A stretch of DNA of 64,000 nt, from contig CM040121.1 in assembly GCA_022559845.1 (NCBI GenBank), positions 347,608,243 to 347,672,242 on the forward strand, given 5' to 3'. Below the pieces are notes generated by a model. That model ran no database searches and had not been told where the DNA came from. It saw only the letters and a program-made list of their open reading frames with translations. The stretch comes from Amorphophallus konjac (taxonomy: Eukaryota; Streptophyta; Magnoliopsida; Alismatales; Araceae). Shown here piece by piece: positions 1 through 11,161 of this stretch. A program made the position numbers and the translations under genes. Each line of letters opens with the position of its first letter. Position 1 is the stretch's first letter.

Positions 1-554
1 TTCATATATTTTTGCATGTTGATCTTACTGAAGGTTGATGAATACTGTGTGGGCACCTCTTATGTCAAGAGTGCTACCTCAAAGGGACAGTGAGCTTGGG
101 TGGAAGTCCACCTGTTATCATCTCTCCCCTGGATGCTTTGGTTGTTGGTTGCTTCACCAATGCAAAAGACATCACGAGAGCTGAACACATAAGAGATTTC
201 TATAATGATGTTGCAACAGTGCATGGTTCTGCAAAGAATTTTCCCTCATCATGCCCTTCAAGACTAAACCCAGGAATGTGCATGTTCCAATAGTATAGGG
301 CTCAAGGGAGCCGCACAGCTCTATCAGTTTGAATGCAGCATACGATTCATGACAGATGAAGAATATCGTGACTCTAGGTGTGGCTATTCGATGTGGAACT
401 TGGTATGATTGCAAGCTTGATTTAAAGAAGTGTTCTTCAAGATAAATCAATGTAATGCAAGGTTTTAGGGAGATATTAAAAAAAAGTGATGAGAAATATC
501 AAAGAAAATGGAAAGAAAAGAAAAATCTCGGACTTGGAAGGTCGTCTCACATCA
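1..554 (+). mobile_element. 3' end of the 5' LTR of element X (truncated by window edge)
   Basis: This stretch matches 2759-3313 almost base for base, with one length difference and scattered substitutions. It ends in CACATCA and is followed two bases later by a methionine-tRNA primer binding site. It is therefore the right end of a 5' LTR whose left part lies outside the window. A 67-codon ORF (90-293) is open in both LTR copies with a few residue differences. I do not recognise it, and the antisense frame is open as well, so coding is doubtful. Confidence 0.85.
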
Positions 555-648
555 AATGGTATCAGAGCTTAGGGAACTGGACTGTTCCATCAGACCGGGA
601 TCCTGAGTTACGAGGTTCGAGGTCGAGCCTAATCCAAGCAGAGGGGCT
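555..648 (+). mobile_element. Tiny interior of element X
   Basis: Between the end of the 5' LTR and the purine run before the 3' LTR there are only about 94 bases (137 if the LTR is taken to start at 692). It holds the primer binding site at 557-571, a short unremarkable stretch and a purine-rich run ending in AGAGGGGC at 640-647. There is no coding capacity, so the element must depend on proteins from others. The LTR/interior ratio is extreme. Confidence 0.7.
557..571 (+). promoter_or_regulatory. Primer binding site, element X
   Basis: TGGTATCAGAGCTTA, two bases after the LTR end. The first 12 bases are the usual plant primer binding site complementary to the 3' end of initiator methionine tRNA, where minus-strand DNA synthesis starts. 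Confidence 0.85.
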
Positions 649-918
649 TGACGGGATCGTCAGTTCGAGATTCAAGATTCATGGTTGAACCTGACGGGAT
701 CGGCAAGCGGCTTCAACAAAATTATCAAATAAATATTTATGTTAATTGGGCCACATGTATAGGCCTAATATGTGTGTTTTCTTTTTATAGGATTTAAGCT
801 ATATCCATGATAGAATCTTTTTTTAATAGTGTCTTTTAATCTTCCAATTAGAGGTATAATGAGTGTTAGGTATTAGTTGAAGTTTTAATGAGTTGTCTTT
901 TGGTCTCCTTGTGGAGTC

Positions 919-927
919 TATAAAAAG
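919..927 (+). promoter_or_regulatory. TATA box in the X LTR
   Basis: TATAAAAAG preceded by GTGGAGTC. The same context (GTGGAGTC then TATATAAG) occurs on the minus strand in the related solo LTR near 20626. It marks the likely U3/R border of this family, with the pyrimidine-rich leader following. Confidence 0.6.
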
Positions 928-989
928 AGTCCTGTAACCTTTATTTTAAGAATGAAAATGAAGTTAAATTTTTGGAAAAGGTGGGAACC

Positions 990-1620
990 CCACTCTCTCT
1001 ATCTCCTCCCCCCCCCTTTTTCTCTCCTACGTTGCCACCTCCCCCTCTCTCTCTCTCGTACCTTTCTCTCTAGCCTCATCTTCCCCTGGCCGCTCTCCCT
1101 CTTCCCCCTAACCACCCTCCTCTGCTCTCGTCGACCCTCCTCCCCATGTCTTTCCTGCACCGGCCACTCCCCGTGCTGGCCTTCTCTCCCTTCTCCCTCC
1201 ACTTCTCACCTCTCTCCCTCTCTCTAACTCTCTCTCAGCCACCGTCACCACGGTCTCACCCACAGCACCGTCGGATCTCTCTCCTCTGCCGTCTCATCTT
1301 CTCTCTCTCCTATGATTACACCGCCATACAACTCACCCACACACACTACCTTCAACGTCTTCCTCTCCCTCCCTCTAAAACTCACACACAGGGCACCGCC
1401 GGTGCCTTCTTCCCTCCACCCTCTCTCCCCTTTGCATCCCTCCCACTCTCCCTCTCCTCACTCCCTCAACCCCTTTCTCCTCTCTACTCCCTCTCATGTC
1501 CCCTTTCTCTTTACACACACACATAACCCTTCACACACTCACACTCGTTGCACCGTAGCGGTGCCTCTGTTCACAACAGGGGCACATACATTTTTTTAAC
1601 TCCCCCTCTCTCTCTTGCCT
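990..1620 (+). repeat. Polypyrimidine leader of the X LTR
   Basis: More than 600 bases consist mostly of C and T on the + strand, with tracts of CTCTCT. Small perfect inverted repeats interrupt it: GTGGG/CCCAC at 984-996, GGCACC/GGTGCC near 1389-1404, and farther on GGGGCACC/GGTGCCCC near 1790-1809. In the related solo LTRs the same position is purine-rich on the + strand because those copies are reversed. Confidence 0.6.
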
Positions 1621-3318
1621 TGCACCACTAGGAGCCTCACCTTCAGCCCTCCATCTCTCTGTTCTCACCTCCTCCCCATTCCTTTGCTTCTCCTCACAAG
1701 CCCACAGTCATGTAAACTAGCCTCCCCAAGTCTCGTTCTCCCTCCCCCTTACCCTCTCCAATCCCGCGGTCGGTCCCCTATTTGGAACAGGGGCACCACC
1801 GGTGCCCCCGTCTGCCTCCCCTCTCTCTCCTTTGCAGCCTCCCATCCCTCCCTCGTCTCACTTCCCCACTCCCTCTTTTTCCTCTGCTCATCAGAGAACC
1901 CACCCCCTCACCATCTGCCAGCCTCACATGAGGACCCGACCCCCCCCTATCATGCACGTAGCGGCTCCCCTTGCCTCCCGTTGCGGCCACCCCCACGACC
2001 ATTGCAACATGCTCCTCGCCACGCACCTACCCCATCGGAGAACTAGTCCCGCCCCGCAACCTCCGTTGTCTCCCGCCGCGGATAGCACACAACACGCCAG
2101 CATGCACCAGCTCATTATCGTTAAGACCCGCTACTGCACCGTCACTTCTGGGCACGGTGGGCACGTCGTTTGGGCCTGGCTGCAGCCGCCCCCTCTGAGC
2201 ACGTGGGCCTTCCCCAGCACGCGTGGGCGAGCGCCACTGCCTCCCTTCCCAAGCACAGCAGCGTCCGGTCGAGCGTGGCATGGAGCGAGCGCGGCATCCG
2301 GCCATGCAACCTCGCGTCCGAGCACGTCCACCTTCCCTCCGAGCAAGGCGACCCACGAGCATGGCGAGCACACTCCCCTCCCAACGCGGTGGGCACCCCC
2401 ATGCTCGAGCATGGAGAGCACAGCAAGCACGGCAATGACTATCCCGTTGAGTATGATGGCCTCCCGAGCATTCATGGGTGAGTGCCCGCCTCCATCCGAG
2501 CAAGGCCACCTTCCCGAGCTCGCTGCTCCGCCGATGACGCCGCTCATCCTCTCCATTCTCTCTCTACATGCCTCTCTCTCCCATCTCACAATAACTCTTT
2601 CTTTTTTCTCTTTAAATCACTCACGTGATCCCCCTTCTCACCTTCTCTCTCTAGCCCCACACTGCCTGCCTTCGCTTCCCCGGCAACACCAGTCTCTCCC
2701 TTGCCCCTTCCTAGCATGCCTGAGCAGAATGGCGTTCGATGGAACACATGGGTGTTTGTTCATATATCTTTGCATGCTGATCTTATTGAAGGTTGATGAA
2801 TACTGTGTGGGCACCACTTATGTCTAGAGTGCTACCTCAAAGGGACAGTGAGCTTGGGTGGAAGTCCACCTGTTATCATCTCTCCCCTGGATGCTTTGGT
2901 TGCTGGTTGCTTCACCAATGCGAAAGACATCACGGGAGCTGAACACATAAGAGATTTCTATAATGATGTTGCAACAGTGCATGGTTCTGCAAAGAAGTTT
3001 CCCTCATCATGCCCTTCAAGACTAAACCCAAGAATGTGCATGTTCCAATAGTATGGAGCTCAAGAGAACCGCACAGCTCTATCAGTTTGAATGCAGCATA
3101 CGATTCATGACAGATGAAGAATATCGTGACTCTAGGTGTGGCTATTCGATGTAGAACTTGGTATGATTGCAAGCTTGATTTAAAGAAGTGTTCTTCAAGA
3201 TAAATCAACGTAATGCAAGGTTTTAGGGAGATATTCAAAAAAAAGTGATGAGAAATATCAAAGAAAATGGAAAGAAAAGAAAAATCTCGGACTCGGAAGG
3301 TCGTCTCACATCACTAAG

Positions 3319-4475
3319 ATTTTAGAACTTCAACAAATAAAAGAAGATAATGAGAAGCTGAAAATGTTGAACGCCGCCATATCCAAAAAATTGCTCCTTC
3401 TGGAAAAAGGGAAAGCTACACTGAATGTTGAAAAGTTTGAAAAGCTGAAGGAACTAAGAAAGAAAATAGAAAGCTTTAGAAATCTGAATGATAAATTTGA
3501 AAGCAATGAACCCATAAATGCAATGACTAATGAAAAAGTGAGTTTCCAAAAGAATGAGCATGAACATACCTCCATAATTAGAAATTTATTTGAAAAACTT
3601 TAAAATGAAAACCTTGCTGAAGAGATTCAGAAATTGAAAGATCAAAACAGTTTATTGGTTGATAAACTCCATATGTTTGAAAAAGGAAAACATGTTGTTG
3701 ATAATCTTGAAAACTCTCATGTTTTAGAACAAGAAGTTACAAGCTACAAATCTATCAATGTTATGTTAAATGATAAAGTTGCTTTGTGTGAAGAACAGCT
3801 TGCTAATTGTGAACTGCATATCTCATCATTGGCAAATGAGATTAAGAATTTGAATGAGTCATTCTCTACTTGTGAAAAAGAAAATGAAAAATAGGAAAAT
3901 GTTGTTGATTGTTCTTGTGTGCATGTAGAACCCCATGTTGTTAAACATAATCATGCAACAAGTAAAAGGAGAAATGTTTCATGCTATTATTGTGGTAAAT
4001 TCAGTCATGACATGTATGATTGCTTATCAATGAAATTTGATGATGATGAAGCATTGAAGAGACAAATGAAAACTGTTGATAAGTCTGAAATTCATGAAAA
4101 ATCTATGAAGAAAAATTTCAATGGTCATTGCTATTACTGTCGATTGCATGGACATGTCTTTGAAAATTATCTCATAAAGAAAAATGATGATGAATGGTTC
4201 ACCAAAAAGAATTTTCATGTCATTACTGTGGCAGTTTTGGACATGTAATGAATGATTGCCTTGTAATGAAAAATGATGACAATTAGTTTTTGAAGAGAAA
4301 GTCTTCTCATTGTTATTATTATGGTAAGAATGGTCATTATATGGACGATTGTGCCACAATGCGATACGATGACGAATGGTGTGAAAGGAAAAAAAAAGAA
4401 TATATTTGGTTATGTTAGAACTAACCCCTCGGGACCCAAGATGACTTGGGTATCCAAATCACCAAAATGAGAATC
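3319..4475 (+). pseudogene. Broken gag of gag-only Sirevirus-like element A (coiled coil plus zinc knuckles)
   Basis: One reading frame runs from 3319 with in-frame stops at 3601-3603 and 3892-3894, both explained by C-to-T change of a glutamine codon, and a one-base frameshift near 4215. The first ~190 codons are charged and leucine-rich, predicting a coiled coil. Then come four CCHC-type zinc knuckles about 40 residues apart. The first (near 3985) keeps all four ligands. The second has lost its last cysteine, the third lies past the frameshift and the fourth has lost its second cysteine. The block ends with the PKxTWV motif typical of the gag/pol border of Sireviruses. No protease, integrase or reverse transcriptase follows. 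The N-terminal gag part is cut off by element X. Gag normally packages element RNA; this copy is dead. Confidence 0.75.
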
Positions 4476-6571
4476 TATTTTGCAGAGGGGGCCTTGAGGA
4501 CAAGGAAGATTTTGATGAATAAAGGACTCTCAAGGCGAGAGAGATAAATGGTTTGTTTTTGAAGATCATTTTGCTTAGGTTCATTTTGAAATATCTAAGA
4601 AGGTAAAATTTGAGCTTTGATGAAAAATGATTGAATTCAAATAGTTGCATTCTTGCTTGATTGATTAAGGCAATTTCTGAAGTGTTGAGATCTACATGTT
4701 AAATGATTAGGTGATGAAGTTAGCTTTGCATATTCTCTGTTTCACATATTGTGAATAATCTTAGTTTTTGAATGCTTAATGTTACAGAGAAAGTTCTTCA
4801 CACTTTTGCTCACTTTTTTGCAATAACAATTCACCTCTGCATACATAGAACACATACTTAGTTGGATGATACATCATGCACATATCATACACACACTTGC
4901 ATACTTGTAAATAAGAATAATTTTCAATCATCCTTTCTAGTTACATGCATATACTTACACATCATCGCATACTTCTGTGCTTGAATGCCGTGATTATTCG
5001 GTATATAAAATGGTGTTAGTGGTAGGTTAGATTATGTTCAGCCGGAAACTTTCACTACGTGTGATGGTGGTCTTCGGACCTACGTTCTCCGCCAAGTACC
5101 GATAATCAATCTGCTTGAAGTCATTGGAAAATCTCTAGTTGAATGCATGTATATACTTTATACAACTACTTTTTGACTCTTTCTATGACTCATCCCTTGC
5201 TAAATGGATTGCATTGATCTAGACATGTTTGTTACATGGCATATATTAAGGGGGAGATTTTTTATAACCGTGCATACATTTAGGGGGAGACATTACTGTG
5301 ATGAGACTAATTCATCTTTTACATTCAATACAACCACTCACACAAAATGCACCCTTTTGAGATAATGATTCAATCTAATAAGGATTACTATTTTTTAACT
5401 GTACACTTGTGAGGACTATTGATTCTCTACACGAAAATCACATGTCTCGTGAGGAAAGAGCTGTTCACCCCATCAAAAGTTGTATAAGTGGAATGTGGAT
5501 CCGAGTAGCCGAGAATCCCCCCTAAAATAAAGGAGAAAACTCGCGTCGAAAGGAGAAACTAATCCATATGAAAATAAGTGTGATTTGCCATCGAGTAGCC
5601 GGGAAGTGCCTCTGAGACAAAGGGTACAACTCGCGTCGAATAGTGTCTCATCCACATCATAAAAAGTGACGAAACTGAGTAACCGAGAATTACCCCTGAA
5701 ACAAAGGGCATGACTCGTGTCAAAAGGTTAGTCACACCATTTTTAATAATTAAAAATTGGGGTCATACATAGCTATCGATACTCTAGCATTGTGTATGAA
5801 AATGTATGGCTGAGAAGTTCTTTTTAGTGTTCTTTAAAAAATCTGATTTTCCATATTGACTTGAACTTCATTGCTCAATCTTCACATATGCATCTTGGGT
5901 TTGATTATTTGAGTGTCGCTTATGAATCTGTCGTCTTTCATGGTTAATGTAGTACTTTATTTATGTAAGCACGACCCTCTTAGTATTGTTCATGCACATC
6001 TTGTTCAACAATCAATTGCATTATCCTTACACCCTTCCCGAAGGGACTTGCATGAGTCTATATCTTATTATGCGTGCTTAAGTGCTTGAATGCTTGATCT
6101 ATCATGTTCATATCATACTTCATTCTATAGTTTGCATCTATAGGTCATACTTGTAACTAATAGGTTAAATAACTCATTGTCAGTTAGTTTTTATTCTTGA
6201 CAATCGGGGAGAATAATGTGCTTTTTAAGCATAATACACTTTGTGCATAACTTAGTTTCACATTTTGCATATAGCATAGTTTCCTTATAATACTTGTGCA
6301 TATTTAATCATACTTATAACAAAAATTTACAAAGATTGAACATTTGCACTTATTTCACACATATGCTAATTGCACATAAAATTTCAAATTCTTGCTTGGT
6401 TTTGATCTCCACACCTTCCCTCCATGGGAGGTTAATTGCTGGGTTCGTGCACCGTCTATTCTGTCTCATTCGGTTTAACCATCTCACATCTGTTCACCTC
6501 GTCCCCCACTTTTTGATACTGTCAAAGGGGGAGAGAGAGAGTTTTGGTGGTCACAATATATTGTCATCATC
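4476..6571 (+). mobile_element. 3' noncoding region of element A
   Basis: There is no credible ORF. It contains several copies of the polypurine motif AGGGGGAGA (near 5251, 5281, 6526 and 6574), a recognised habit of Sireviruses. A TATATAAAA motif (near 5001) is followed by CTCCGCCAAGTACC (5088-5101), a pair also seen in E. A threefold tandem repeat lies at 5500-5735. A region that normally holds pol is absent between the gag end and this stretch. Confidence 0.65.
5500..5735 (+). repeat. Threefold imperfect tandem repeat, about 85 bp unit
   Basis: Units start at GAGTAGCCGAGAAT (5503), GAGTAGCCGGGAAG (5591) and GAGTAACCGAGAAT (5675). Each continues with a C-rich stretch, an AAAGG run and ACTCGCGTC or ACTCGTGTC. 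GAGT and ACTC can pair within each unit. Function unknown. Confidence 0.75.
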
Positions 6572-6585
6572 AAAAAGGGGGAGAT
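6572..6585 (+). promoter_or_regulatory. Polypurine tract of element A
   Basis: AAAAAGGGGGAGAT lies directly before the LTR start TGTAGGG. It is the RNase H-resistant primer for plus-strand DNA synthesis, and further upstream copies of the motif act or acted as alternatives. Confidence 0.8.
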
Positions 6586-7077
6586 TGTAGGGTTCTGTGC
6601 GCCCCCACCTTGTCTTTGACAATGGTTTTGATGACTCCAATATATTGTATGTTTTATGTAGAATGGCATCTTGATGATAAACATGCTCACATGTTGATAT
6701 CTTTGATTTGATAAACAGTCTCACATGTTGATATCTTTGATTTGCAGGTTTGGCATGCTTCGTGGAAGCAATTTTTCTATTTAGGTTTGCATGGGTCAAC
6801 CCCATGGGTCGACCCCTGGCTCTTAGAGCCTTGGTTCTCACTTTGCTATTCAGCTGGTTGCTTAATGAAGATTCATGGGTCTACTAAATCTCATAATGTT
6901 TGAAATGTGTGAATTAAACTTGGACTTCATTTGAACTTCTTAATTGAACTTGGAACTCTCAAATGGATTGTTTTCATCTTTTTGATATGTGAGGATTTGA
7001 CGTTTAATAAAATGCTTTCATGGAATTGTTTCATGGATCTTGTTGGGTCCATTTCTGCACAAACCATGCTGTTGTTT

Positions 7078-7299
7078 GCACCGACCCTATCTATCAGTGT
7101 TACAATCCATTGCATGGACCTTGGTCCATTGCACCGACCTTGTGGTTCATTGCACTGACTTAGCTGTGCATTGCACCGACCTTGGTCTGTATTGCACAGA
7201 CTTTTGTTCACCTTTGCATCGACCCAATCAATGGGTTTCACATTCATTGCACCAACCTGGTTATTCCTTGCACTGACATTGCTCAACTGTGCACCGACT
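7078..7299 (+). repeat. U3 motif array, TGCACCGACC type (element A LTR)
   Basis: Ten copies of TGCAYNGACY at about 19 to 33 base steps, the clearest at 7078, 7130, 7171 and 7290. The reverse complement, GGTCGGTGCA, is the array motif of the LTRs of C and E, so the same element is used here in the opposite orientation. A role as a transcription-factor site is an inference from position upstream of the putative promoter. Confidence 0.7.
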
Positions 7300-8129
7300 C
7301 TATCTTGGGAGTTTTACAATCGTGCACATGGTGTTTTCATGATTGGTTTGATGTTTTCAATTGGGTTAATGACTTCATGACGATCTTGATGGAATGTGGT
7401 TTTGAGTGAGCTAATACTTTGTTTTAATATAGGACACTTAATTTTATTGTCTGGTTTCTTCAAATTCCTAAATGTGAGACAACATGTTTTTGCAGTTCAA
7501 ATGTGCAGGTTCATGTTTCTTCAAACCAGTGAGTAGGCCTTCATGCATGCTAGAGGTATGCATTGGATTGCATTGGATTGAACTGATAATGTTAGGACTG
7601 AACTTGGAATCATGAAACTGAACGTTGAACTCAAGTGTGGTTTTAAGTACTACATTGAAAATGGACTGTCCCTGCATGGTTTTGGAAATCTGGGACTGAA
7701 CTTGATTTGCTTGCTATATGAACTTGGAGTGGCATTGTACTAATGTGAATTTCTTGTAAGTGCAGGCTCTTAAATGTCCACAAATATTGAATCCATGGTA
7801 AGCTTCCACTCTTATTGAAATCCCTTGGGTCCTTGGTATAAGTTCATCTTTATATGGTTTTCCAAGTGCCAAGATTCGGTTGTTTCATGTATCTTGGCCT
7901 TGGGGCTTATTTGGTTGCTTAATTCCTCTTTATTATATAGAGCTTCTTGATGCATCAAGGTCATTTTGATTTCTAAACTTGCTTTCAAAATCTGGTTTGA
8001 TGTGTGTTTTAAAGACCCCTCATGCATCTCATTTCATAGTTTTTGAATGGGGTTTAATTGTGTTTTAATGGTGCTTGATGTTTTTGAGGTTTCAATTGAG
8101 TTTTATTGACTTTTCAGTTCTGTCAGTAA

Positions 8130-8360
8130 AAGTGTCGACTCTAGGAGTCGACACTTATTTCAGTAGGTTCTGTCTGCGTTGATTTCTGATATGCCGATAA
8201 AAAGTGTCGACTTTTATCCTGTGAGTTGATTTTTGTCTTCTGGCAGAACTCTCGACAAAAAAGTGTCGACTTTGAGAGTCGACACTTTTGTCCTGGAAGC
8301 TATTTTTGCAAACGGGACAGAATGACATGAGAAAAGTGTCGACTCCAAGAGTTGACACTT
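8130..8360 (+). repeat. Three GTCGAC palindromes in the element A LTR
   Basis: Palindromes with 11-base arms AAGTGTCGACT/AGTCGACACTT and 5-base centres lie at 8130-8156 and 8261-8287. A third at 8334-8360 has one arm base changed. A half-site lies near 8202. Repeated palindromes in the U3 part are an established trait of Sirevirus LTRs, although the motif differs between families. Confidence 0.75.
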
Positions 8361-9325
8361 TCTCTGGTTCGTCCGGAATGGGTTTTCCAGATTGGTTTCG
8401 AATTGCCCATAATGTGATCTGATGGCCCTGGGCTTTTACACCCTTGCCCTTAGGGTTCTACCACATGTCTTAGGTGTGGTTTAGAAGGGTTTTATCAAGG
8501 GCCTTGTGGTCTTTTATTGTGTTTTTCCCTCTTGTATATGAAGCTACGATCTCCATCGGAGGAGAGATATCCCTGCGCTAATATCTTCTATATGTTTGCA
8601 GGTGAAAGAAAAAGGAGGTAGAGAGGACTTCCACGCGAGATCTGATCTATTTTCGTTAAGATTCGAAGCTGGTTGATGAAGAGAGTTGCAAGCAGAATGA
8701 AGCGACGAATCTGAAGACGTCTTCATCGCAAGCAACGGCTCAAGTCAACCTGGATATCTAAGGAGTCAACAAAAGGGAAAACGGCTATATCTATCCCTTA
8801 ATCATTTAAGATGTTTGCCATGCCCTATCTTAAATCAGGATGCACTTTAGATCCTATCTTGGTCCTTTGTTTATCGGTTTCTTGCCCCATATAGTGCTGC
8901 GATTTTTACTTTTTGGAATGGAAGAGAGCTAATACGTTCGATCTTTTTGCAAGGGGCGCTATTCACAAGGAGGAGGTGCTGTGCACCTTGAAGGAAGAAG
9001 AAGAGCAAGGAGGATAGGAAAGGGGTTTTGAAGGACGCATTTGTTCTTGGTGATTAAAGGAGTGTTTGGAGCGTTGAAATTGAAGGAGTACACCTTGGAC
9101 TTTCAAGGAAGACAAACGGCTGCTCCGACACCCTGTGGATTTGACTTCCTCCGACCTGGACTTCAAGGGATATTTTCTTACACCCATTGGAAAATGAAAG
9201 GGAAATATTCTATATCATTTACCCACTTCCTTGTTTTGGTTTTATTGACTTAAATCCTATGTGAGTGTTTATTGTTCATCTTTCTAGTGTTTCAAACTCA
9301 GAAGACTCTATGTTGTTCAGTTTCC

Positions 9326-9439
9326 GGGGCGTGTTCCCCGACGTCGTGTGTGTGTGTGATGCGGTGGCATCGTGTTGGGGCTTGTCCCCATGTGTGTATT
9401 GTTGCGGAAGCAGCGTGTGTATGGTTGGGGTTCGTCCCC
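9326..9439 (+). repeat. Three G4/C4 hairpins before the conserved module
   Basis: GGGGCGTGTTCCCC (9326-9339), GGGGCTTGTCCCC (9377-9389) and GGGGTTCGTCCCC (9427-9439) are spaced by about 50 bases within loosely repeated GTGTG-rich units. The loops change while the stems stay. Confidence 0.65.
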
Positions 9440-9470
9440 GTGTTGCTACGAAAGTAGCGTGTTGTGAAGC

Positions 9471-9533
9471 CTCACCCGGTTGGGTGAGCGGTGGACGTAG
9501 GGAGCCCGTCGTGGTCCCGAACCACCTAAAAAT
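9471..9533 (+). other. Conserved hairpin-box module, copy 1 (element A LTR)
   Basis: A stem CTCACCC/GGGTGAG with a 4-base loop (9471-9488) is followed by GGTGGACGTAG (9490-9500), an inner GGGA/TCCC stem and GAACCACCT (9519-9527) plus an A-rich tail. GGTGG can pair with CCACC. Six further copies with different stem sequences occur in the window. Confidence 0.75.
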
Positions 9534-9885
9534 CTCGTGTTCCATGTGATGCCTGTGTGATTGTCCATTTCATGTATCTCCTTTCACAGGTCCATTAAAT
9601 AGATTTTTAATTCACTGCATGATCACACACTGCTACCTCCGTTATCCGTGTTAGGCATTAATTTATCTGTTAGTTGCTTTGTTATTTCGAGTGAGATTGG
9701 AAAGCTTGAAAGAACGTTTTAAATCTCACTTAAGTTTTGGCTATTAACGTTATTAATTTTAATTCCAATGTGTTTAGTCAAGAAAGATTTTAAAATCCGC
9801 CATCTCGGCAAGGGGATAATTCAACCCCCCTTCTTGTCCACCATCTCTCTGGGCCAACAATTACGGTGCAGCCAGTGCAACTCCA

Positions 9886-10345
9886 GGTCGGTGCAACTTC
9901 TAGCTAGCACGCTCTATGGTCTGTGCGTGCACATCCGCAGCAGGGTCGGTACGCACTCAAGCCAACGACAGGCAATGTCGGTGCACATCCAAGGTTAGTC
10001 AATATCAGGTCGGTGCACATTTTTCCCTCCTGCCTTATAAGGACTACGCACATGCTGCAAATCAAGTCCGTGCACATCTACCATAAGGTCAGTACACATT
10101 TGGCTCGTATACAACAAGGTCAGTGCATGTATGCTATACAAGGTCGGTGCACTTTCTTCCTTCAACACCAGAAGGTCCATGCACATATGAAGACAAGGTC
10201 TGAGCAAGATGATGAAGGTCGGTGCAATGGTTACTTCAACATATCAGGCATGTGCATGTTTATCTTATGGCAAGATAAAGTTTGTGCAAGTTGCTCAAGG
10301 TCCAAACATCAAGGTCTAAGCATACTCCAATCAAGGTCCGTGCAT
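9886..10345 (+). repeat. U3 motif array, GGTCGGTGCA type (element C LTR)
   Basis: About fifteen copies of RGTCNGTGCA at roughly 20 to 33 base spacing, for example at 9886, 9944, 10008, 10118, 10142, 10217 and 10335. It is the same motif as in the E LTR but less evenly spaced. Confidence 0.7.
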
Positions 10346-11149
10346 ACTATTCCTAAGTGCCTTCTATTCAAAAAATGGTCAAAGGAATGTGTGGACCTGC
10401 CTCTCCCAGGAGGTTGACACCTTTGCTCTTCCGGAGAGCGTCATCAGGGCTATCTCACATAAAAGTGTCGACACTTTTCCAATTGGAGGTCGACACTTTG
10501 AATTTTCTAGAGAACGTTGAGGGCTGTCTCACTAAGAGGTGTCGACTCTTTTCATGCAGGATGTCGACACCCTTATTCTTCCAGAATCCCTCAAGCCAAT
10601 AAACTGTCAGATCAGTGGGCCATCCAGAGAGAGAAAAAGGAATCGCAAATCATTAAAATTAAGGATTTTGAGGTGTGGACCACATCCCGAGGTCTGACCC
10701 TTGCTCTACCATCTTTTCACTCACTTGTCTACCTTTTGGAGATGGTTTTGTCAGAAATCCAGCTGGAGAGCCACTTCTATCTACCACTATGTAAGTCTTC
10801 ACAGTCTGCCAATCTTTACAGTCTGCTACTGGAAATAGGGCACTCCGTAGTCTGTCACCATCTTGATGTCGACCAATGGCCTATCCAACCAGCCATTGTA
10901 CGCAGAAGAGTACACTTGAACAGAATGAGAAGACTACATATCTGAGGGAGATTTATTGTGAATATCTGATGATGACCAAAAGGAAATCTGCTCTACCTCT
11001 ATATACAGTCTGCCACCGTCCCATCCCTATACCTAAACAAAGTCAGCTCAGACCAAATCTTGCAGAGTATCTTCTTCAAAGTAAGGGAACGCTCTTGGAG
11101 GGAAAAATTGGAGGGAAAAGATTCCTCACCATTTGTCCGTGTGGCTCAC

Positions 11150-11161
11150 TATATATATAAT
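11150..11161 (+). promoter_or_regulatory. TATA box, element C LTR
   Basis: TATATATATAAT after a GTGGCTCAC context. It is followed about 130 bases later by a GA-repeat leader, as in the E LTR. Confidence 0.5.

Larger units (their letters stand above)
649..3313 (+). mobile_element. 3' LTR of element X
   Basis: The LTR begins TGACGGGATCG and ends CTCACATCA. The start motif occurs twice, at 649 (directly after the purine run) and at 692. The 692 start aligns best with the solo LTR at 18809-20868 read in reverse. The last 555 bases duplicate 1-554. In order it holds an AT-rich promoter part, a TATA box near 919, a long pyrimidine-rich leader (about 990-1620), a GC-rich middle and the conserved end. 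The long proline/serine-rich ORFs (for example 1146-1526 and 1802-2827) are by-products of CT-rich, stop-poor DNA. It is inserted in the gag of element A: that frame starts again at 3319 after what should be a 5-base target duplication (ctaag), whose partner is outside the window. Confidence 0.75.
6586..9859 (+). mobile_element. 3' LTR of element A
   Basis: Starts TGTAGGG after the polypurine tract and ends CCAACA, 3274 bp. The order of landmarks matches the other Sirevirus-type LTRs here: a motif array (7078-7299), GTCGAC palindromes (8130-8360), a weak TATA-like site near 8533, G/C hairpins (9326-9439), the conserved hairpin-box module (9471-9533) and, near the end, the run ATTCAACCCCCCTTCTTGTCC typical of Sirevirus LTR ends. 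The next five bases (attac) should be its target duplication. The sequence after that belongs to another LTR (C). Confidence 0.75.

Noticed and set aside
90..293. 67-codon ORF present in both X LTR copies as a possible captured host exon
   Set aside because: Conserved only because the LTRs are duplicates. The antisense frame is also open, and I do not recognise the protein.
557..571. tRNA-gene fragment
   Set aside because: The match is only the 12 to 15 base primer binding site next to an LTR end; no tRNA body is present.
1802..2827. 341-codon ORF in the X LTR and several overlapping ORFs on both strands (1146-2589)
   Set aside because: Pro/Ser/Ala/Arg-rich translation in all frames of CT-rich and GC-rich LTR DNA. 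No domain is recognised, and frames are open on both strands as expected from composition.
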